Counted from the stretch's first letter, positions 14,006-27,043 are shown. The stretch is DNA of 64,000 nucleotides from Ricinus communis (GCF_019578655.1 NC_063258.1:6059283-6123282), one strand, 5' to 3'. Notes: a model not told the origin generated them from the letters alone. Program-made: numbers and translations.

Positions 14006-14532
14006 ATCAATTCAATAGGACACATGGTAAACAAGTTCAAGGATAGATTAAATATAAAACCTGAAAAATGTAAAGTTTTGAGAGGCTAGTGGCATATGAT
14101 TAAATGTTATTAGTTGAAAGATTAAATTATAAGTGAACAGATAAAACTTTAATAAATAAAATGCAATTTAATTCTAGTTATTAGAAATTAAAGTACTATA
14201 AAAAGTCTAAAATAGTAATGTAGAGCAAGCAATTTGCTCAAAGCAGCACTTATAGACAGAAGCATGTATCCTTATTCCATAATAAATTTACCATTTATGA
14301 TATTTCTATTTTAGATATAAGTTTTATATGGCTTTAATTTTTATTCTTAGAGAAATCACGAATTTAATTTGGCAGTAAATATATATTTTTAATTTTAATA
14401 AGGTTCTAATAAAAACGAACCTTAGAACGAATCTTAGAAGATTTTTACCAGCATATAATGAGAATAAAAATTCCAAAATTTAATTTATTATTTGACATAA
14501 TCTAAGAAATAAGACACTAAAATTTTGATAGA
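14006..14532. other. AT-rich 3' flank of the lipid transfer protein gene
   Basis: No separate gene is visible. The right part is the likely 3' UTR of the minus-strand LTP gene, whose stop codon is at 14533-14535. Confidence 0.5.
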
Positions 14533-16678
14533 CTAAACTGAAAATGCTAAGAACATCAAAGCCACAAAGAAAGCAGTGAAACTAGTTCTCTCCAAATTAT
14601 ACATTTTATGCCCTGCACTTTTCTTGTCTGGAGAAGAACCTGGAAGCAAGGTTGAAGGAAAGTCAAAACTAAAATTCAGTTTTGCACAAACAATAAACAT
14701 ATGCTTTGTTTCTTATCTAAGTGAAAAATCAATAAATAAATAACTAAACAAATAAATAAATAAATAAAACTAATATAAACAAAACTAATAAAATTGAACT
14801 CAGTTGGAGCCAATTAAGTAGAGAAAAAGATCATAACAAATTTGAACAATTTAGTACATCCCCCCTAAATGCTTTTCCTAATATATGCTTTTCTCTCAAT
14901 CAAAATTCCAACATGCAAAATAGTCGTAATAATTTTAAATATAAAATTCAGTTAGAAAGAGCCTAGAAAAATTAAAAATTTAGGTAGTGAGGACAATCGT
15001 TGTGTAAAATCCTTTTTTTCTTTTAATTTTTGCATTTAACTCACGTCGAAATTTAACTCTAACACCTTTTTTAACACATCGCCATATAAACACTAAAGTG
15101 TAAACTATCGGGTTTTTAATATGCCGGTTAGATATTTAGTATGAAATTAAGATTTTGAGTTCAAGATTTTTCTTTTTAAAATAAGATGGTTTATTTCTTA
15201 TTTTATAGATTTCTTTTTCAAGGATGCCCTTTGTTCAAAACTTAATCTTTTAAATAGTGATACCCAAATATCATATAAAATTTTGATTTCCTATAGTATT
15301 TTTATTAACCCTTAACAGATCCAATGTTTTCTAGCTAAAAGTTTTCAAATTTGTGGCATGTGTCTTCACTATACATAAGATGAATTATCAAGATGTTTAT
15401 AATCTTTTCAATTTGAACCAAAGAAAAAGACAAATTCCTTTGCATAAAAAGTAGAAAAAAATTAATTGGAAGAAGAAAGGAAGACATACTATTAGTAGAG
15501 GAATTTGCGGCCGGAGGTGTCACAGCTGGACTGGCTGGCGAAGGTGCTGCACCCATTAAACAAACAAATAAATAAGAAAAACAATTAGCTTAATCTTAAG
15601 CTTAGTGTTTCAACAAAGATCATATTAGTAATTTATTTAAATAGTAAAACAATTGAATTTAATAAACTTCTTTCAGATATACTACAATGGGTCACTACAA
15701 TTTACCGAATCATATTTTTTTAATAAAGTTAATTTTTATTAAATAAGTCAGAAAAAAAAATTAACATAAAATAGCCTTAATGCAATTGATGAAATAGTAT
15801 ATGGACCAACAAAAAAACTAATAAATATTATAAATGATATTTGAGAAACATAGAGAATAAGAATAGAAATCCTAATGGAATCTAATAATAGATTTTCCTT
15901 TTAAGAACAGATTTCCAAGTAAACAATGTAGTCAATGAGTACAACCTATCATTTCCTGAATTAGATCCAATTAACATTAATTGAGTAGGACAAGAGAAAT
16001 CTCAAAATGAAACTGAAATCTTTAGGAGGATTTTATACTAATTTTATCTTTGTAAAGTAAATATTACTTCATAATTTGATAATGAAAAATAAAGTAAAGA
16101 AAACAATAAAAATAAAAATCCTAAAAAACACCTAATATAAATATATGGCAATTATCAGACTAAAATCTAATAAACCAATGGAATTACTAATAATAGTAGC
16201 AAGAGAAGAAAAAAAAACTAGAGAATCTTGATTTGAAAAGATAAAGAGAAAATAAAAAAATCTTGATTTGAAAATGGGGTTTCTGAAGAAACTTACAATC
16301 ATGCTTGCAAGTTGAGAGATCAGCATTTGCACCGCAAGTCTTGGCAAGATTCAAGGCATCTTGTTCGGTGATGTTGAAACTCTTCAGGATTCCAGGATTA
16401 GTGATGACACTACAAAGGCATGCAGCTTCATTTGCAACCATTTCTTTCAACGGCATGCAACAAGTTGGCGGCGGCGGTGTTGCTGAGCGCAAATAGTCTT
16501 TGCATGGCAGCAACTTTTGCACGCATTGCGATCCATCCCCGCCGCCAGTTCCGGCTTCTTGGGGTAACCCACCAGCGGTTTGAGAAAGGTCTTTAAGATC
16601 TTGAGAAAACCCTAGAGAGACCCGTGAAGAGAAGAAGAGAAAGAGCATGAAAAGATTTGTAAAGAACTTGGAATCCAT
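14533..16678 (-). CDS. GPI-anchored non-specific lipid transfer protein (LTPG-like)
   Basis: Three exons: 16678-16297, 15546-15490 and 14639-14533. Phases agree; the product is 181 residues. Residues 1-25 form a signal peptide (hydrophobic run after MDSKFFTN). The eight-cysteine lipid-transfer domain spans residues 52-124 with cysteines at 52, 59, 73, 74, 87, 89, 115 and 124, i.e. the C-C-CC-CXC-C-C pattern. A Pro/Ala/Ser-rich stretch follows (exon 2), then a C-terminal hydrophobic tail (FTAFFVALMFLAFSV) typical of a GPI-attachment signal. Proteins of this type bind lipids at the outer face of the plasma membrane or wall and are linked to cuticle or suberin lipid export. A Gly-rich insert (GTGGGDG) precedes the first cysteine. 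The exact LTPG subgroup cannot be assigned here. Confidence 0.9.
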
Positions 16679-16749
16679 TCACAGGGTGCAAGAATATAAT
16701 ATATTGGAAGAAGGAAAGATTGTAGTTGTTTATGGAAGGGGAATGATAG

Positions 16750-16756
16750 TTATATA
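16750..16756 (-). promoter_or_regulatory. TATA box of the LTPG-like gene
   Basis: TATATAA on the minus strand lies about 72 bp upstream of the ATG at 16678, which would place transcription start near 16720 with a leader of about 40 nt. Confidence 0.5.
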
Positions 16757-16789
16757 GCAGTGAAAGAGGTCTAATTTTAGAAGAAAAGG

Positions 16790-19439
16790 CTTTTTAAAGA
16801 GTTGTTCTGATCCTGCTATATCTCCGATTTGACTAACCATTTTTATTTTCTTGCATTTTTATTTATTTGATCTTCCCCATAAAACAGTTTAATTCTTTCA
16901 CAACTTATTGACAATTTTTAATGGATGTCTTTTTTCTTTTTGCCCCCTACAAGAAACAAAATACTATTTTCTCAAAATAAAAGAAAAAGAGAATACTAGG
17001 TATTCCCAATTTTTTTCATGAAAGGATATTTAATATTGTAAGTGATATAAAATATTATCTAGGGTTCATTTAACACATTTTATATAGTATAGTTTATTTA
17101 ATATAGTATTGAAGTTCTATAATTTAAAAAACTTAAAATTCAAATTTAGTGAATAAGTTAAACTATTTAATTTTTTTATTAATAGTTATTATTATTATTT
17201 TAAAAAATAATAAAAAATTTAACTTATTCTTATGTATATTTAAATAATAATATGATTTTTAATAATATAACTGCTAAAATAAATTATAATAATTAAGAAT
17301 ACTAAAATTAATTTATTTAATTCTATTCTATTTATTATTAAAAATAGACCTAAACACCTATTAAATCCTAGAAATTATATTCTTAAATAATTTTATCTAA
17401 TTATTTGATAACTTTAAAAAAATGCTTATTTTATTTTAAAATTATAATTAATAGTTATATAATTATACTATTCATATTTAGAGTATTTAAAACAAAACAA
17501 AAAATTAATTTTTGAAATTTAAGTTTCAATCTGTATTTTAAAATAATTTTTGTAAAAGTTTTTAAGAGTTAATTACTAATTAAATTATAAACTTTATATT
17601 CTTTTAACAATTTTAATAAATTATTCTATAATTTAAAAAATAAAATAAAATACTTTCTAATGAGGATTTCTGTAATTTTATAATGAAGAAAATATAATTT
17701 TGATAAGTCAACAAGAAGCTTTATTCTAGATCTAGTAATGTTGCCTCTAAATCAATCACATATAATTTCCCACATCTTCATATAAATGTATCAAGCTTTT
17801 TGTTAGCTCATAAATATTTACTTTAATTTATCATGCCATATCTATCACTATAAGATTACAAAATTCTTTAGAGGAAAATCTTTTTAGAAACAAGTTAGGT
17901 GTTTATTTTTAAATTATACTTAGTACTTAAATAGTTATAATATTCATGACATAAAAAGCTTTTAATTAGTAAAATTAAATATCGATTATTACTTTAAATA
18001 TCACTTTTATGAAATTTTTTAATAATAAATATAATTAAGTTAAATAAATTTAATTATAGAAATTGAGTTAATTATATGTTATATTTATTAAACTATATCA
18101 TTAAAAATAGTATTATAAAATAAAAGATATTTAAATATAAATTATAATCTTAATAGTTATTTGATATACGAATAACAATAACTAATAAAATTTTAATAAA
18201 TTAAATTTTTAGTTTGATATATATACTTATTTTTGATACATGGATTCAAACTCATATGTAATTGGATGATTTTTTTATTAATTTATTGATTTAATATTAA
18301 CTAACTAATTAATTATTTAATTAGATATTGCTTCTAATTTTATCTTAAAATAATATATTAATTAAATTTTAATATTATATTAATTAATAAAATAATTTCT
18401 TATTAAATAATATTTCTAATTCTAAAAATTAAAATTTTAATGATTTAATCTTTAATTATATAATAACTTTTAATTCTAAAAAATAATAACATTTATTGAT
18501 AGTATTAATTTATATAATACGAAAATCAATTAATAAATATTTTTAAAATAATTTTTATATTATTGCATGAATAGAATTTTAAAATATAAAAGAAATATAA
18601 GACATTTAAAAATATCTAATTTATTGTTACATTTATATCATTATCCCATCAAAATTTTGTAGAGATTAACATTTTTAATAAAACTTGTAATATAATATTT
18701 CATATAAAAACTTAAAAAATGATAATCTCTTCCCTTTTATTTTTATTTCTATAAAAACGAAGAATATAATTTACATCTCGAACCGATTATCTTTAAATCC
18801 TTTTGACAAAAAAAAAAAAGTCGAAAAAATAGAATTCACATAATGTACACAAAAAGATTAGATTTAACATGTTTGGAAATTTTATATTGGCAGAATTGAA
18901 AAATCAACTATTAGATTTAACTCTTATTGAAGATGAGTATATTATAATGTAAATAACGTAGACAACAAAAAGTAGTTTCCATTGGTACTCTATTTATGGT
19001 AGGGGTACTTGTCTCACCTAATGGGAGATCTTCTATCTATTGTGATTCAAATCTTTATTTGTTGAGATGTCCTCTTACTCCATATTTGGTCTGCAAATTG
19101 TGCAAGAGAAGAAAGAAAATAAAGAAATTCAATGAGAAAAATGAAGAAAAAAAAAATTCTTTTTATTTTTTGAATGTGTTAATAGTGGGAGGGAAATTAA
19201 ATTTAGTTTTACTATTATACCCCTTTTATGTTCTTTTATTGTTCATCATGAAAAGGATATAAAGATAACTCAAGTTTTCATTAATCTATTTTCCTCTATT
19301 TACTCCCAAAATAAAAGGAGATGAAAGTAGACTTTAAATTCAACTAGTCATACCTGTATTTTGCCTTGCACAAAATTATTGTTATTACTTTAATAATAAA
19401 AAATTTTAATTTAAAAAATTAAAATTAAAAATTTTGTTT

Positions 19440-19472
<33 letters not shown>

Positions 19473-19985
19473 AAATAAAATTTGACTATAAATTAAAATA
19501 TAAACAAGTCTTTAGCAAAATTTAATACAAATTTTTTAATATTTTAGAATTACTTACCATGAAAATAATAACAATTTAAAATACTTTAAAATATTTTCTT
19601 AATAGAATCATAGTATTTTTTTAAAATTTTATTATATAAGAAATATAAAAATTATGTTGGAATATTTATTAATTATAAAATTAATACTAAAATTAAAATT
19701 ATATGTTATCTTTTAAGATTATAAATTTTTAAATATATTTTAGTTAATTTAATATTTTAATATAATTAAAATACTATTTCTAAGTTTTTTTTAAATATAT
19801 TACTTCATCTTTACATACAAATTTTAACAAATCATAGTCTTTTAGGGATGAAATTAAAATAGGCACTAAAGCAACAAATGATTAGTGTCTTATATCTATT
19901 GAAATTATTACTACAAAATAAAAGAAAAAGTATTAATCTAAACACTAGTTGGTACCATAAAGTCTTTGCTATATCTACTTTATTA
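16790..19985. other. AT-rich intergenic DNA
   Basis: More than 3 kb of highly AT-rich sequence. Short open frames occur (for example 18996-19262, Lys/Asn-rich) but show no domain, splice context or codon bias. A (TA)12 microsatellite lies at 19449-19472. Confidence 0.5.
19449..19472. repeat. (TA)12 microsatellite
   Basis: Uninterrupted TA dinucleotides, inside AT-rich intergenic DNA. Confidence 0.95.
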
Positions 19986-19989
19986 AAAC

Positions 19990-21620
19990 AAACTGGGTTA
20001 CAGTCAAGTGTCAAGTACGTTACCGGTCGGTTCGCCGAAAAAAATATAAGTTGCTAACTCGAAATCCAATTAAGGATACCTACCAAAAAAACTAATCCAA
20101 TCCATAATGGATTCATTCCTTCTATCATTCGCAGTCTTGTAATTGTTGTATGTGGGGAATTGCCCCGAGCGCTGGGAGAATTGGCTCACCCGGGTACCAT
20201 TGTTCGTTTAGGCCGCCGACGGTGCAGAACGCACTAATCCATGACCAGCAAGTGATTTTTTTTTCTAAAAGATTCTTTTATTTTTTAATTTTAAAGATTA
20301 AATAAAATAAAAAAAGAAAATAAACTTTTTTATATGTTTTTTTATTAAATAAATAAAATAAATAAATATTTTAATCTAAAATATAAAATAATAACATTAT
20401 TTTTTAATAGGACTGATGCCAACAGTTCATCACGGAAGAAAGGACTCACTGAGCCAGGGGCAGGATTGTATTCAAAAACGAAGATCGCAGGATCGAAAGG
20501 GGAGTCTGGCTACAAGTCGAGTTGATATTATTTTTATGAAACAAGACTGTAGCTGCCTATTTCCCCTAACATTGATTTGACTCCCGGCAAGAACACGTTT
20601 TCCCATCTCTCCTCGAGAAAGAAGTGGGCTAATACGGATACGCCCCCATGAGGTTTCGCAATATCGTTGGTAGATTGTCAATAGCTTTAGAGCTAAAGTA
20701 GTTCTTGCTCTTCCGAACCAAAACTCCAACGTTCTTTACTTCCCCCCTCCTTCCCTGCTTAGACCTTGGCCACTTATTGATATTTCTAGTATGGAATGAG
20801 TCAATCATCCACTTTGGTATATAAAAAAATTTGATTTTTCCTTTGATTCTGCTAAAAAAAATACCTGCTCGCCAGAAATAAAAATGAATTAACTAATTTA
20901 AATTTAATTAACTCATTTTTATTATTTTTGCACAAACAAAACAAAAAACAAAAGAAAAACCAATCTAATTTTTTTCTTTTAGGTTGTGTATGGGCTGCAT
21001 TAATTTTTCCTAGTTGGAGAGGATCCTTCATGTTGCTTTTACGGAACTTCCCTCTTGTATCATTAAACCGTCACCCATTAAAACGACACTGACATTATTT
21101 GATTCCAAATCTTTGTGTATTGACCCCGAATCAAATTGTTTAGGATTCATAAGTGAAAGAAAGAATGGATTAAGATGGAATGGTTCTTTAAATCAAAAAA
21201 TAATCAATAATATCAAAGTATATTGTCTCAACCATCGGGAAATAAGCAGAACGGGATAGAAAGGCTATTGATCAAAGTGCCTTTCTTGTTTCAGACGAGA
21301 CCCCCTTCCGGGCGGGTGAAACAGCTTTCTTTTTATTTCTCATCAAACGAATGACATCTTCTTCTGGAAATCCTAGCTATTCTGAACAATAAAAATAGAT
21401 GGCGAGTACCTAATCAAATTGATCGACCAATTGGCTCGGACACCAGACCGCTCGTGCCCGCCCATTCTGTCTCGCCCTAAATGGAATGACTTTCTTCACT
21501 TGTCCCCTTGTCCATAGGGACCTCGTGGCATACAACCGAAACGACTCCCACTAGATAGCCACCCCTTTCTCTCTTTTTACAGCCTCGTGGACGGACGAAA
21601 GAGGGAAGTTACAGAAATAA
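19990..21620. other. Organelle-derived mosaic (probable NUMT), interrupted by AT-rich filler
   Basis: Three blocks, about 19990-20255, 20410-20820 and 20985-21615, have near-balanced base composition with GC-rich words (CACCCGGGTACC, GGGCGGGTGAAACAGC). The flanking DNA is far more AT-rich. The texture resembles plant mitochondrial intergenic DNA. The blocks are separated by low-complexity AT stretches (20256-20409, 20821-20984). The longest frame (21014-21259) reads like a former organellar ORF but I do not recognise it. Assignment rests on composition and style, not on an alignment. Confidence 0.5.
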
Positions 21621-22231
21621 ATTATTAATATAAAATTCTTTTCATTGAATTTATATACATTTATAAAATAATTATTTATAAATTTTATAAATTATAAAAA
21701 GTTCAATAACAAGATTTTATCATTATTTTAGCATTAAAAATACTTATGATGGTAACTTTAAAAATAAATAAATATTATTTTATTTTTTAAGTAATAATGA
21801 GTTAAATAAATAATATTTACGTATAAAAAAATAGTAAAAAAATAATAAAATTCAAAAGATAATAATAATTTTTTATAATTGGATTAGTATTTTTTGTAAT
21901 ATGGGGTTAACATCTAATTTTTGTTAAAATTATGAGCTCTTGATATGGCCAAATTAGGGGCACTACCTATATAATATTAGGGATTATAGTTTGCCGGGTA
22001 TTTTTGAATACTCGATTCGGTCCGATTGAATTTTAATAGAATGAATATAGTTACAAATGGGTTTAGGATGAGTTTGAAATTAAATTTTAATATATGTGTC
22101 AGGTTCAGGTCGAATTCAGATTTGAACTTTTAGGCACTCGCTATCCAAACCTAATTATTTAAACGGATATGAGTATAAGGTATTCGAATCCAATATTTGA
22201 TACTCTTTTAAATAATATACATATATATTAT
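21621..22231. other. AT-rich DNA and flank of the copia insertion site
   Basis: No gene is visible. The part from about 21990 has motifs such as GCCGGGTATTTTTGAATACTC and resumes right of the copia element (ATTACGGGTATGAAAT), suggesting the copia inserted into an older repeat. Confidence 0.4.
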
Positions 22232-22582
22232 TGTAAGAAATATAAAGACAAGAAAACAGCCAAAGAGAAAGCAGAAAAGATCCTTTTTAAACTGAACTTT
22301 TATTACAAAAAAAATAATAATAAATCAAACAACGATTACAACTTTATAAATACTAAAAAATGCACTAAAATATCTCAATCAACACACACGTGTCTTCTAA
22401 GTTTATTTGCCTAAATAAAAGCCACTAACTCCTAAATAAAAGGAAACTAATATCAACTTCCTAAATAAAAGAAAAACTTCGAATATAATAGACTTATTCA
22501 GTAAAGACTAATTCAACAACTATAATAGTTCAGCAAAGACTAATTCAACAACTATGACAGTAAGTTTCACTAATTTGCAACA
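22232..22582 (-). repeat. Copia 3' LTR
   Basis: 351 bp, read on the minus strand from TGTTGCAAATTAG to TTTCTTACA. It pairs with 26694-27043. Confidence 0.93.
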
Positions 22583-22592
22583 CTCCCCCTTA
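22583..22592 (-). other. Copia polypurine tract
   Basis: TAAGGGGGAG on the minus strand directly before the 3' LTR. Confidence 0.85.
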
Positions 22593-22599
22593 GTGCAAA

Positions 22600-23175
22600 C
22601 TTACTGTCAACAACACCAAGAGCACTTCGAAACACTTCAAATTTTGCTTTGCCAAGTGCTTTGGTAAATATATCAGCAACTTGATCTTCAGTTCATATTT
22701 TTTGCAGCTGAATTTCCTTAGTCAAAACCTTTTCTCGAACGAAATGATAATGTGTTTCAATGTGTTTTGTGCGGGCATGAAACACTAGATTTCCAGCAAG
22801 CTTAATTGCACTTTCATTATCACAGTGAATGGAAACTGGATAATCCAAGACAGAGAACATTTCTTGAATAAGCCTCTTAAGCCAAATACACTATTGAGTG
22901 GCCATTGTAGCTGCTACATATTCAGCTTCACAACTTGAAAGAGCAATAATAGTTTACTTTTTGCTGCACCATGAGACTGCTGCTGAACCTGTATTAAAAT
23001 AATACCCTGTTGTGGAGCGCCTATCATTCACATCACCAGCCCAGTCTGCATCTACAAAACCAGTTAGAAGAAATGATGCATGCTGCTTATACAATGACCC
23101 GAAATTCAGAGTGCTTTTTACATAGCAAAGAATCCTCTTTGCTGCAATTAAATGGCTCTCACGTGGTTTGTCCAT
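22600..23175 (-). pseudogene. Copia RNase H remnant
   Basis: Begins [16 protein letters not shown] and holds [20 protein letters not shown] and AVSWCSKK. It then hits a stop before the conserved ALSSCEAEYVA, which continues in frame after the stop. Confidence 0.85.
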
Positions 23176-23253
23176 AAACTGAGAGATGACTCCTACAGAA
23201 TATGAAATGTCAGGCCTTGTGATAGTTAAATAGAATAAACTACCAACAAGCTG

Positions 23254-24438
23254 TCAGAAAAGTGTTGCATCTTCCAATAGTTTTCCTTCATCTTTAATTA
23301 ACTTCAAGCAAGGTTCCATAAGAGTAGTCATTGCTTTTGACTCCCCCATATGAAAACGATTCAGTAAACTTGTTGCATATCCTCTTTGAGAGAGAAAATA
23401 TCCATCTGACCTTTTAACCTCTAAGCCAAGAAAACAGCTAACCTCTCCCAAACTCTTCATTTCAAATCGAAGAGACAGAGCATCTCGAAGACGAGTTATT
23501 TCAGCATTGTCATCACCAGTAATGATCATGTCATCCACATAAAGAAGGAGCATTGTGCACACTGCAGATGTTTTCTTAACAAATAAACTTGAATCTGCAC
23601 TTGAAGACTTGAAACCACAAAAATCAAGATATTGAGCAATTTTACCATACCAAGCACGTGGAGCTTGTTTGAGGCCATACAAAGCCTTCTTGAGTAGGCA
23701 TACATAATCAGGAAACTCCTTATAAATGAATCCATGTGGTTGCTCCATAAAGATATCTCTATCCAACTCTCCATAAAGAAATGCATTCTTTACGTCTAAT
23801 TGCCACCATTTCCAGCCTTTATAAGCAGTCAATGATATAATTGTTCGAATCGTCACCATTTTAGCAACAGGACTGAAAGTCTCCTCATAATCTAGACCAT
23901 ATTGCTGAGAAAAACCACGAGCAACAAGACGAGCTTTATACCTATCAATAGTGCCATCAGCCCTTTTCTTCAACTTATAAACCCATTTACAAGTAACTAA
24001 TTCAACATTCTTTGGCTTCGGAACAAGCTCCCATGTGTAGTTCTTGTTTAAAGCTAATATTTCCTCCCGCACTGCTTCTTCCCATTCAAAAATTCCTTTA
24101 GCTTCATTGTAAAACTTAGGTTCATGAACATATGAATTTCCCATCAGAAAATAGGACACAACAGAGCAATGATTTAATTGAACTTCATAATCAGTTAAAT
24201 AATCAGGTTGCTTTCTTTGCCTAGAGGACCTCCGAATAGCAGTCCCTATAACCTCATCTTGCTGAATATTTTCTCCAGAAGGAGTAGTATTGCTCCCCCT
24301 TTCACTGGATGCATCGTCACCAAAAAAATGGAAAAGATCAGTTGTGCCTCTATTTATATCTGCATCAATTTGATGTGATGAAACTTCATCAAATACCACA
24401 TCACGAGAAACAACAACTTTCTTTGTTTCTGGATCCAT
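23254..24438 (-). pseudogene. Copia reverse transcriptase
   Basis: The longest surviving copia frame (394 codons). It contains WQLDVKNAFLYGEL, LKKALYGLKQAPRAWY and the catalytic LLLYVDDMIITG. The RT domain itself looks intact, while the flanking regions are broken. Confidence 0.9.
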
Positions 24439-24609
24439 TCATCTCCATCCTTTCCTGTGAGTGTCATAACCAACAAAAACATAACGCCTGGCCCTTGCGT
24501 CAAGTTTAGTCCGATTAATTTTTGAAACATGGACATAACAAACTGAGCCAAAGCCTCGAAAATAACTCATATTTGGTTTGTGGTGGTATAGTGCTTCAGA
24601 AGGAGATGA

Positions 24610-25140
24610 TTATGTTCCTGGCCACGAAGGTAGACGATTTATGACATGACAAGCTGATTGAATAGCTGCTGCCCGTAGCTCTCTCGAAAGGTTCTTTGCA
24701 TGCAACCATGACAAGCACATGGATGTGAGATGTGCCAACTTACGCTCAGCAACTCCATTTTGCTGTGGAGTTTCTGGACAAGTCATTTGACGCCGAAGGT
24801 CATGTTCTCTGCAATAATTTAGGAATTGATCAGACATGTATTCTCCTCCATTATCGGTGCATAGACACTTTATTGGCAGCCCAAATTCTTTCCCCACCTG
24901 CTCCTTGAACTGAATAAAATTGAAGAAAGTCTCACTTTTGTGTTCCAAGAAAAACACCCAAGTGAACCGAGAGAAGTCATCTACAAGAACCATTACATAA
25001 TGAAAACCATTGTAACTGGGTATTCTAGTTGGCCCCATCAGATCTGAATGTACCAGCTGCAGTGCAGCAATAGCTCTATTCTTCGAATTCGGGAAAGGAA
25101 GACGATGTGATTTTCCATATTGGCAACCAGGACAAACCAC
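24610..25140 (-). pseudogene. Copia integrase core
   Basis: Integrase catalytic domain with DDE context: HSDLMGP, TDNGGEYMS and QQNGVAERK. Zinc-finger residues are partly visible at the start (VCPGCQYGKSHRLPF). The frame is separated from RT by a frameshift near 24600-24440. Confidence 0.85.
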
Positions 25141-25284
25141 ATCTTGATGAATTTCTTAAAAGGAGGAACACCATCAAGAAGCTTCTTTGTAGAGATTTTC
25201 TGCAGCAATTGATAACCAACGTGGCCTAATCGAGCATGCTAAAGTGTCACACTTGCATTCTGACCTGTCTTTTCCATATATGCA

Positions 25285-25857
25285 TCACTTGCAGACAATA
25301 CATAGAGTGACTCTTCTTTTTCCAATAAATAAAACATCAGCTTGAAGGTGTTTTATATTGGAAATAATTTTCACATCATCTGGACCAAAAAGAACATACC
25401 TCCTAGAATCAGCAATTTGAGAAAATGAAGCAAGATTCTTCTTTAAGCCTGGAACACGATAAACATCTTCGAGAGAAACGACACCAGCATTGGAAATATC
25501 TTTCTTGACATCAAACTGTCCTTCGTTCACGACAGGATGTAATGAATTATTAGCTGTAACAATAGCTTTGTTTCCATAATGCGGACGAACATTAGAGAGT
25601 AAAGAATCATGTCTCGTTGCATGATGAGAGCAATCATAATCAACAATCCAATCCTTGCTATAGTCTATGGAAGCATTAGCATATGGTTCTGCATTTGTTT
25701 GTTGCACAATAGAATTCACAACAACAGGTTGATCAACAGCTTCAATTGATAAGCATTGCTCCCACTTGAGTTGTTCAAACTTACTAGTTTCATGGGCAAC
25801 ATTTGCTCCTGTGAGATTTAATATGACTTGATTTCCCGCACCGATTACATACCACAT
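25285..25857 (-). pseudogene. Copia protease and N-terminal integrase region
   Basis: The protease core reads WIVDYDCSHH. The family's catalytic triplet is D-S/T-G before C, so both the Ser and the Gly are replaced (D-Y-D). The downstream GAG-pre-integrase region is interrupted near 25285. Confidence 0.8.
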
Positions 25858-26640
25858 TCACACGACAATCGCGCTTTAAGTGTCCCAGCTTTCCACACAT
25901 ATAACAGTTTTTTGAATTACCTCTGAACTGCCATTCAGTTTTGAATTGTTTGTTGTCACCTGAAGCATGCTTAGAGTAATAATTGCTTTTTGCTTTGTCT
26001 TTTGTGTAAAGAGCATCCTCCACTTGAGAGGGAGACAACTTGTTGCTGCCGCTTATTTGTTTCACCAATGCTTCCTGATTTGAGACCAGATTCTCCAGCT
26101 CAATAATAGAAGGTTGATTTGCCCACCCTTGTATTGAGGAGATAAAGGGCATAAACTCTTTCCGCAATCCGCGAATAAGATAGCGACCAAACGAGCTTCA
26201 CTCACTGGCTCCTCTGTATCCAATTCTGAAATTTCAGAACACAAGGTTTTAAGTTTTAGAAAATATTCTGAAACTGAAAGATTATGTTGAGTCATCCCAG
26301 CAAGTTCGTTCTCCAAATACTGCAACCTTATTGTGTTCTTTTGAGTGAACAACCTTTCAAGTGTCTCCCACACTTGCTTTGGCGACTTCACATCACGAAC
26401 GTGCTCTACATACTCCTGACTGATCGATGTTCGCAAAGCAAACAAAGCTTTGCCACACTTAATCTTCCACTTCCTCCGCAACTCGGCATTCTGTAGTGTA
26501 TCTTCTGGAATTATAGCTTCATCACCAGAGATAAGATCCCACAAATCCTGCTCTTGTAGATAAGCTTTCATGCATAGCTTTCAGTAACTATAATTGTTAC
26601 CAACAAGCTTGTCTATAGAGACACTGCTTCCACCATTCAT
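25790..26640 (-). pseudogene. Copia gag, with CCHC zinc knuckle
   Basis: The frame starts at 26640 (MNGGSS). It has an in-frame TGA about 20 codons later, where a tryptophan is usual in the family (NNYSYxKLCM), and a further frame change near 26165. A CX2CX4HX4C knuckle (CYMCGKLGHLKRDC) lies near 25885. Confidence 0.85.
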
Positions 26641-26681
26641 CTTTATTGAGTAATAAAATCAAACGCTTAATAAGCAAGCAA

Positions 26682-26693
26682 GCTCTGATACCA
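26682..26693 (-). other. Copia primer binding site (initiator-Met tRNA)
   Basis: TGGTATCAGAGC on the minus strand, directly after the 5' LTR, the standard plant Ty1-copia primer site. Confidence 0.9.
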
Positions 26694-27043
26694 TGTAAGA
26701 AATATAAAGACAAGAAAACAGCCAAAGAGAAAGCAGAGAAGATCCTTTTTAAACTGAACTTTTATTACTCAAAAAAAAAAAAAAATTAAACAACGATTAC
26801 AACTTTATAAATACTAAAAAATGCACTAAAATATCTCAAATAATACACACGTGTCTTCTGAGTTTATTTGCCTAAATAAAAGTCACTAACTCCTAAATAA
26901 AAGGAAACTAACATCAGCTTCCTAAATAAAAGAAAAACTTCAAACAGAATAGACTTGTTCAGTAAAGACTAATTCAACAACTATAATAGTTCTGCAAAGA
27001 CTAATTCAACAACTATGCCGGTAAGTTTCACTAATTTGCAACA
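26694..27043 (-). repeat. Copia 5' LTR
   Basis: 350 bp, same ends as the 3' LTR. The difference cluster is in an A-rich tract near 26766-26786. This LTR faces the STR gene, whose ATG lies 488 bp beyond its edge. Confidence 0.93.

Larger units (their letters stand above)
22232..27043 (-). mobile_element. Full-length Ty1-copia LTR retrotransposon (non-functional)
   Basis: The element is 4.8 kb with two LTRs of about 350 bp. A PBS matching the initiator-Met tRNA end lies beside the right LTR and a polypurine tract beside the left LTR. The gene order gag, protease, integrase, reverse transcriptase, RNase H on the minus strand defines Ty1-copia. TATTA is found at both outer edges (22226-22230 and 27044-27048), with a 1-bp offset on the left. 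The LTRs differ at roughly 20 of 350 positions, so the insertion is not recent. Every coding domain carries stops or frameshifts. Confidence 0.93.

Noticed and set aside
18996..19262. 88-codon Lys/Asn-rich ORF
   Set aside because: Isolated in AT-rich DNA, no recognisable motif, composition typical of chance frames.
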